A stretch of DNA of 30,861 nt, taken from Glaciozyma antarctica PI12. Taxonomy: Eukaryota > Basidiomycota > Microbotryomycetes > Kriegeriales > Camptobasidiaceae. The notes under the pieces were generated by a model. That model saw nothing but the letters and a program-made list of their open reading frames with translations, was not told the origin of the DNA and did no database searches. The translations under genes and the position numbers were made by a program. The stretch lies in contig KZ627154.1 of the NCBI GenBank assembly GCA_002917775.1, positions 459,831 to 490,691 of the forward strand. Reading direction: 5' to 3'. Positions 30,492 through 30,861 of the stretch are shown here, piece by piece (positions within the stretch are counted from its first letter, which is position 1; every line of letters starts with the position of its first letter).

Positions 30492-30861
30492 CGTTTGTGC
30501 CAGGGTGAAGCGGAAGGAGGAAGGGTGGACGGAGGAGAATCCTCTTGAGCTCGATCTCGAGTTTGGATTTCGCTCTCCTTCCTCCCAGCGCGAACACTGT
30601 GACGTGCTGAGCCTACCGCTCTCCAAGAATCTTTCTGCATCCCTTGATATTCTCAGAAAGCTCTTTCGAGATTGAGGAAGCAGCGTTGAAGACGTGGAGC
30701 CGGAGCGCGTTATTCGTTCGTAAGCTGGTCGGTGGCGGAGGCGATATTGACGACTTGGGCTGAGAAAAAGCGCTTGCCGATAGGGAAGAGAGGAGCGAGG
30801 TACTGCTTGGACTTCGTTTTTGGCGACGAGGATCGAGTCGGCGTAGTTGATGCTCATTCCG
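30492..30861 (-). other. Possible coding fragment at the right edge
   Basis: On the minus strand an ATG at 30857 opens MSINYADSILVAKNEVQA, followed by a GTACCT donor-like site. Another frame nearer the F-box gene reads ALRLHVFNAASSISKELSEN then IKGCRKILGER and stops at about 30605. Both look like protein, but they are in different frames and I could not join them with confidence. They may be the end of a minus-strand gene that enters from the right. The F-box promoter must lie in the left part. The family is unknown. Confidence 0.35.

Noticed and set aside
1-30861. Mobile elements, virus-like elements or CRISPR arrays
   Set aside because: I saw no transposase, reverse transcriptase, integrase or capsid motif, no long terminal or inverted repeats, and no regularly spaced repeats.

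Overview
The window looks like nuclear DNA of a basidiomycete yeast, most likely a Pucciniomycotina red yeast of the Rhodotorula/Sporidiobolus kind. It is GC-rich and gene-dense. Almost every gene is cut by many short introns (about 45-75 nt) with GTGCGT, GTACGT or GTGAGT donors, a CTGAC/CTGAT-like branch site and a CAG acceptor. This placement rests on gene structure and protein content. No rRNA or marker comparison was possible.

Layout, left to right. A fragment of an unidentified gene lies at 3-197 (+). THI6, a bifunctional thiamine biosynthesis enzyme, is at 1078-2999 (+) and faces a formate/nitrite-family channel at 3137-4363 (-). A leucine-rich-repeat protein with a SAP-like motif (4886-8074, -) and a coiled-coil protein (8199-9007, +) diverge from a 124-nt gap. 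The p97/Cdc48 cofactor SHP1 (9561-11498, +) meets a probable CENP-Q inner-kinetochore subunit (11533-13087, -) tail to tail. An RRM-YTH RNA-binding protein (13625-16788, -) and an HSF-type transcription factor (17930-19343, -) follow. The HSF gene diverges from an aldo/keto reductase with a signal peptide (19769-20978, +), which is followed by a DUF4246 gene that seems to lack its N-terminus (21157-22775, +). VPS39/VAM6 of the HOPS tethering complex (22963-27230, -) and an F-box protein (27950-30491, -) fill the rest. The last 370 nt hold another possible coding fragment on the minus strand.

The genes are a normal mix of housekeeping and regulatory functions: vitamin synthesis, anion transport, protein extraction, kinetochore, RNA fate, stress transcription, vacuole fusion and ubiquitin ligation. 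I see no operon-like pathway, mobile element, CRISPR array, tRNA or rRNA gene, and no convincing new multi-gene system. The most useful observations are the probable CENP-Q gene, a VPS39 start codon that seems to be split by an intron, a 7-nt first coding exon in SHP1, an aldo/keto reductase that appears secreted, an HSF-type factor with its DNA-binding domain near the C-terminus, and one-base frame breaks in four otherwise well-conserved genes that point to assembly indels or decay. All exon joins were worked out by eye from splice signals and family conservation.
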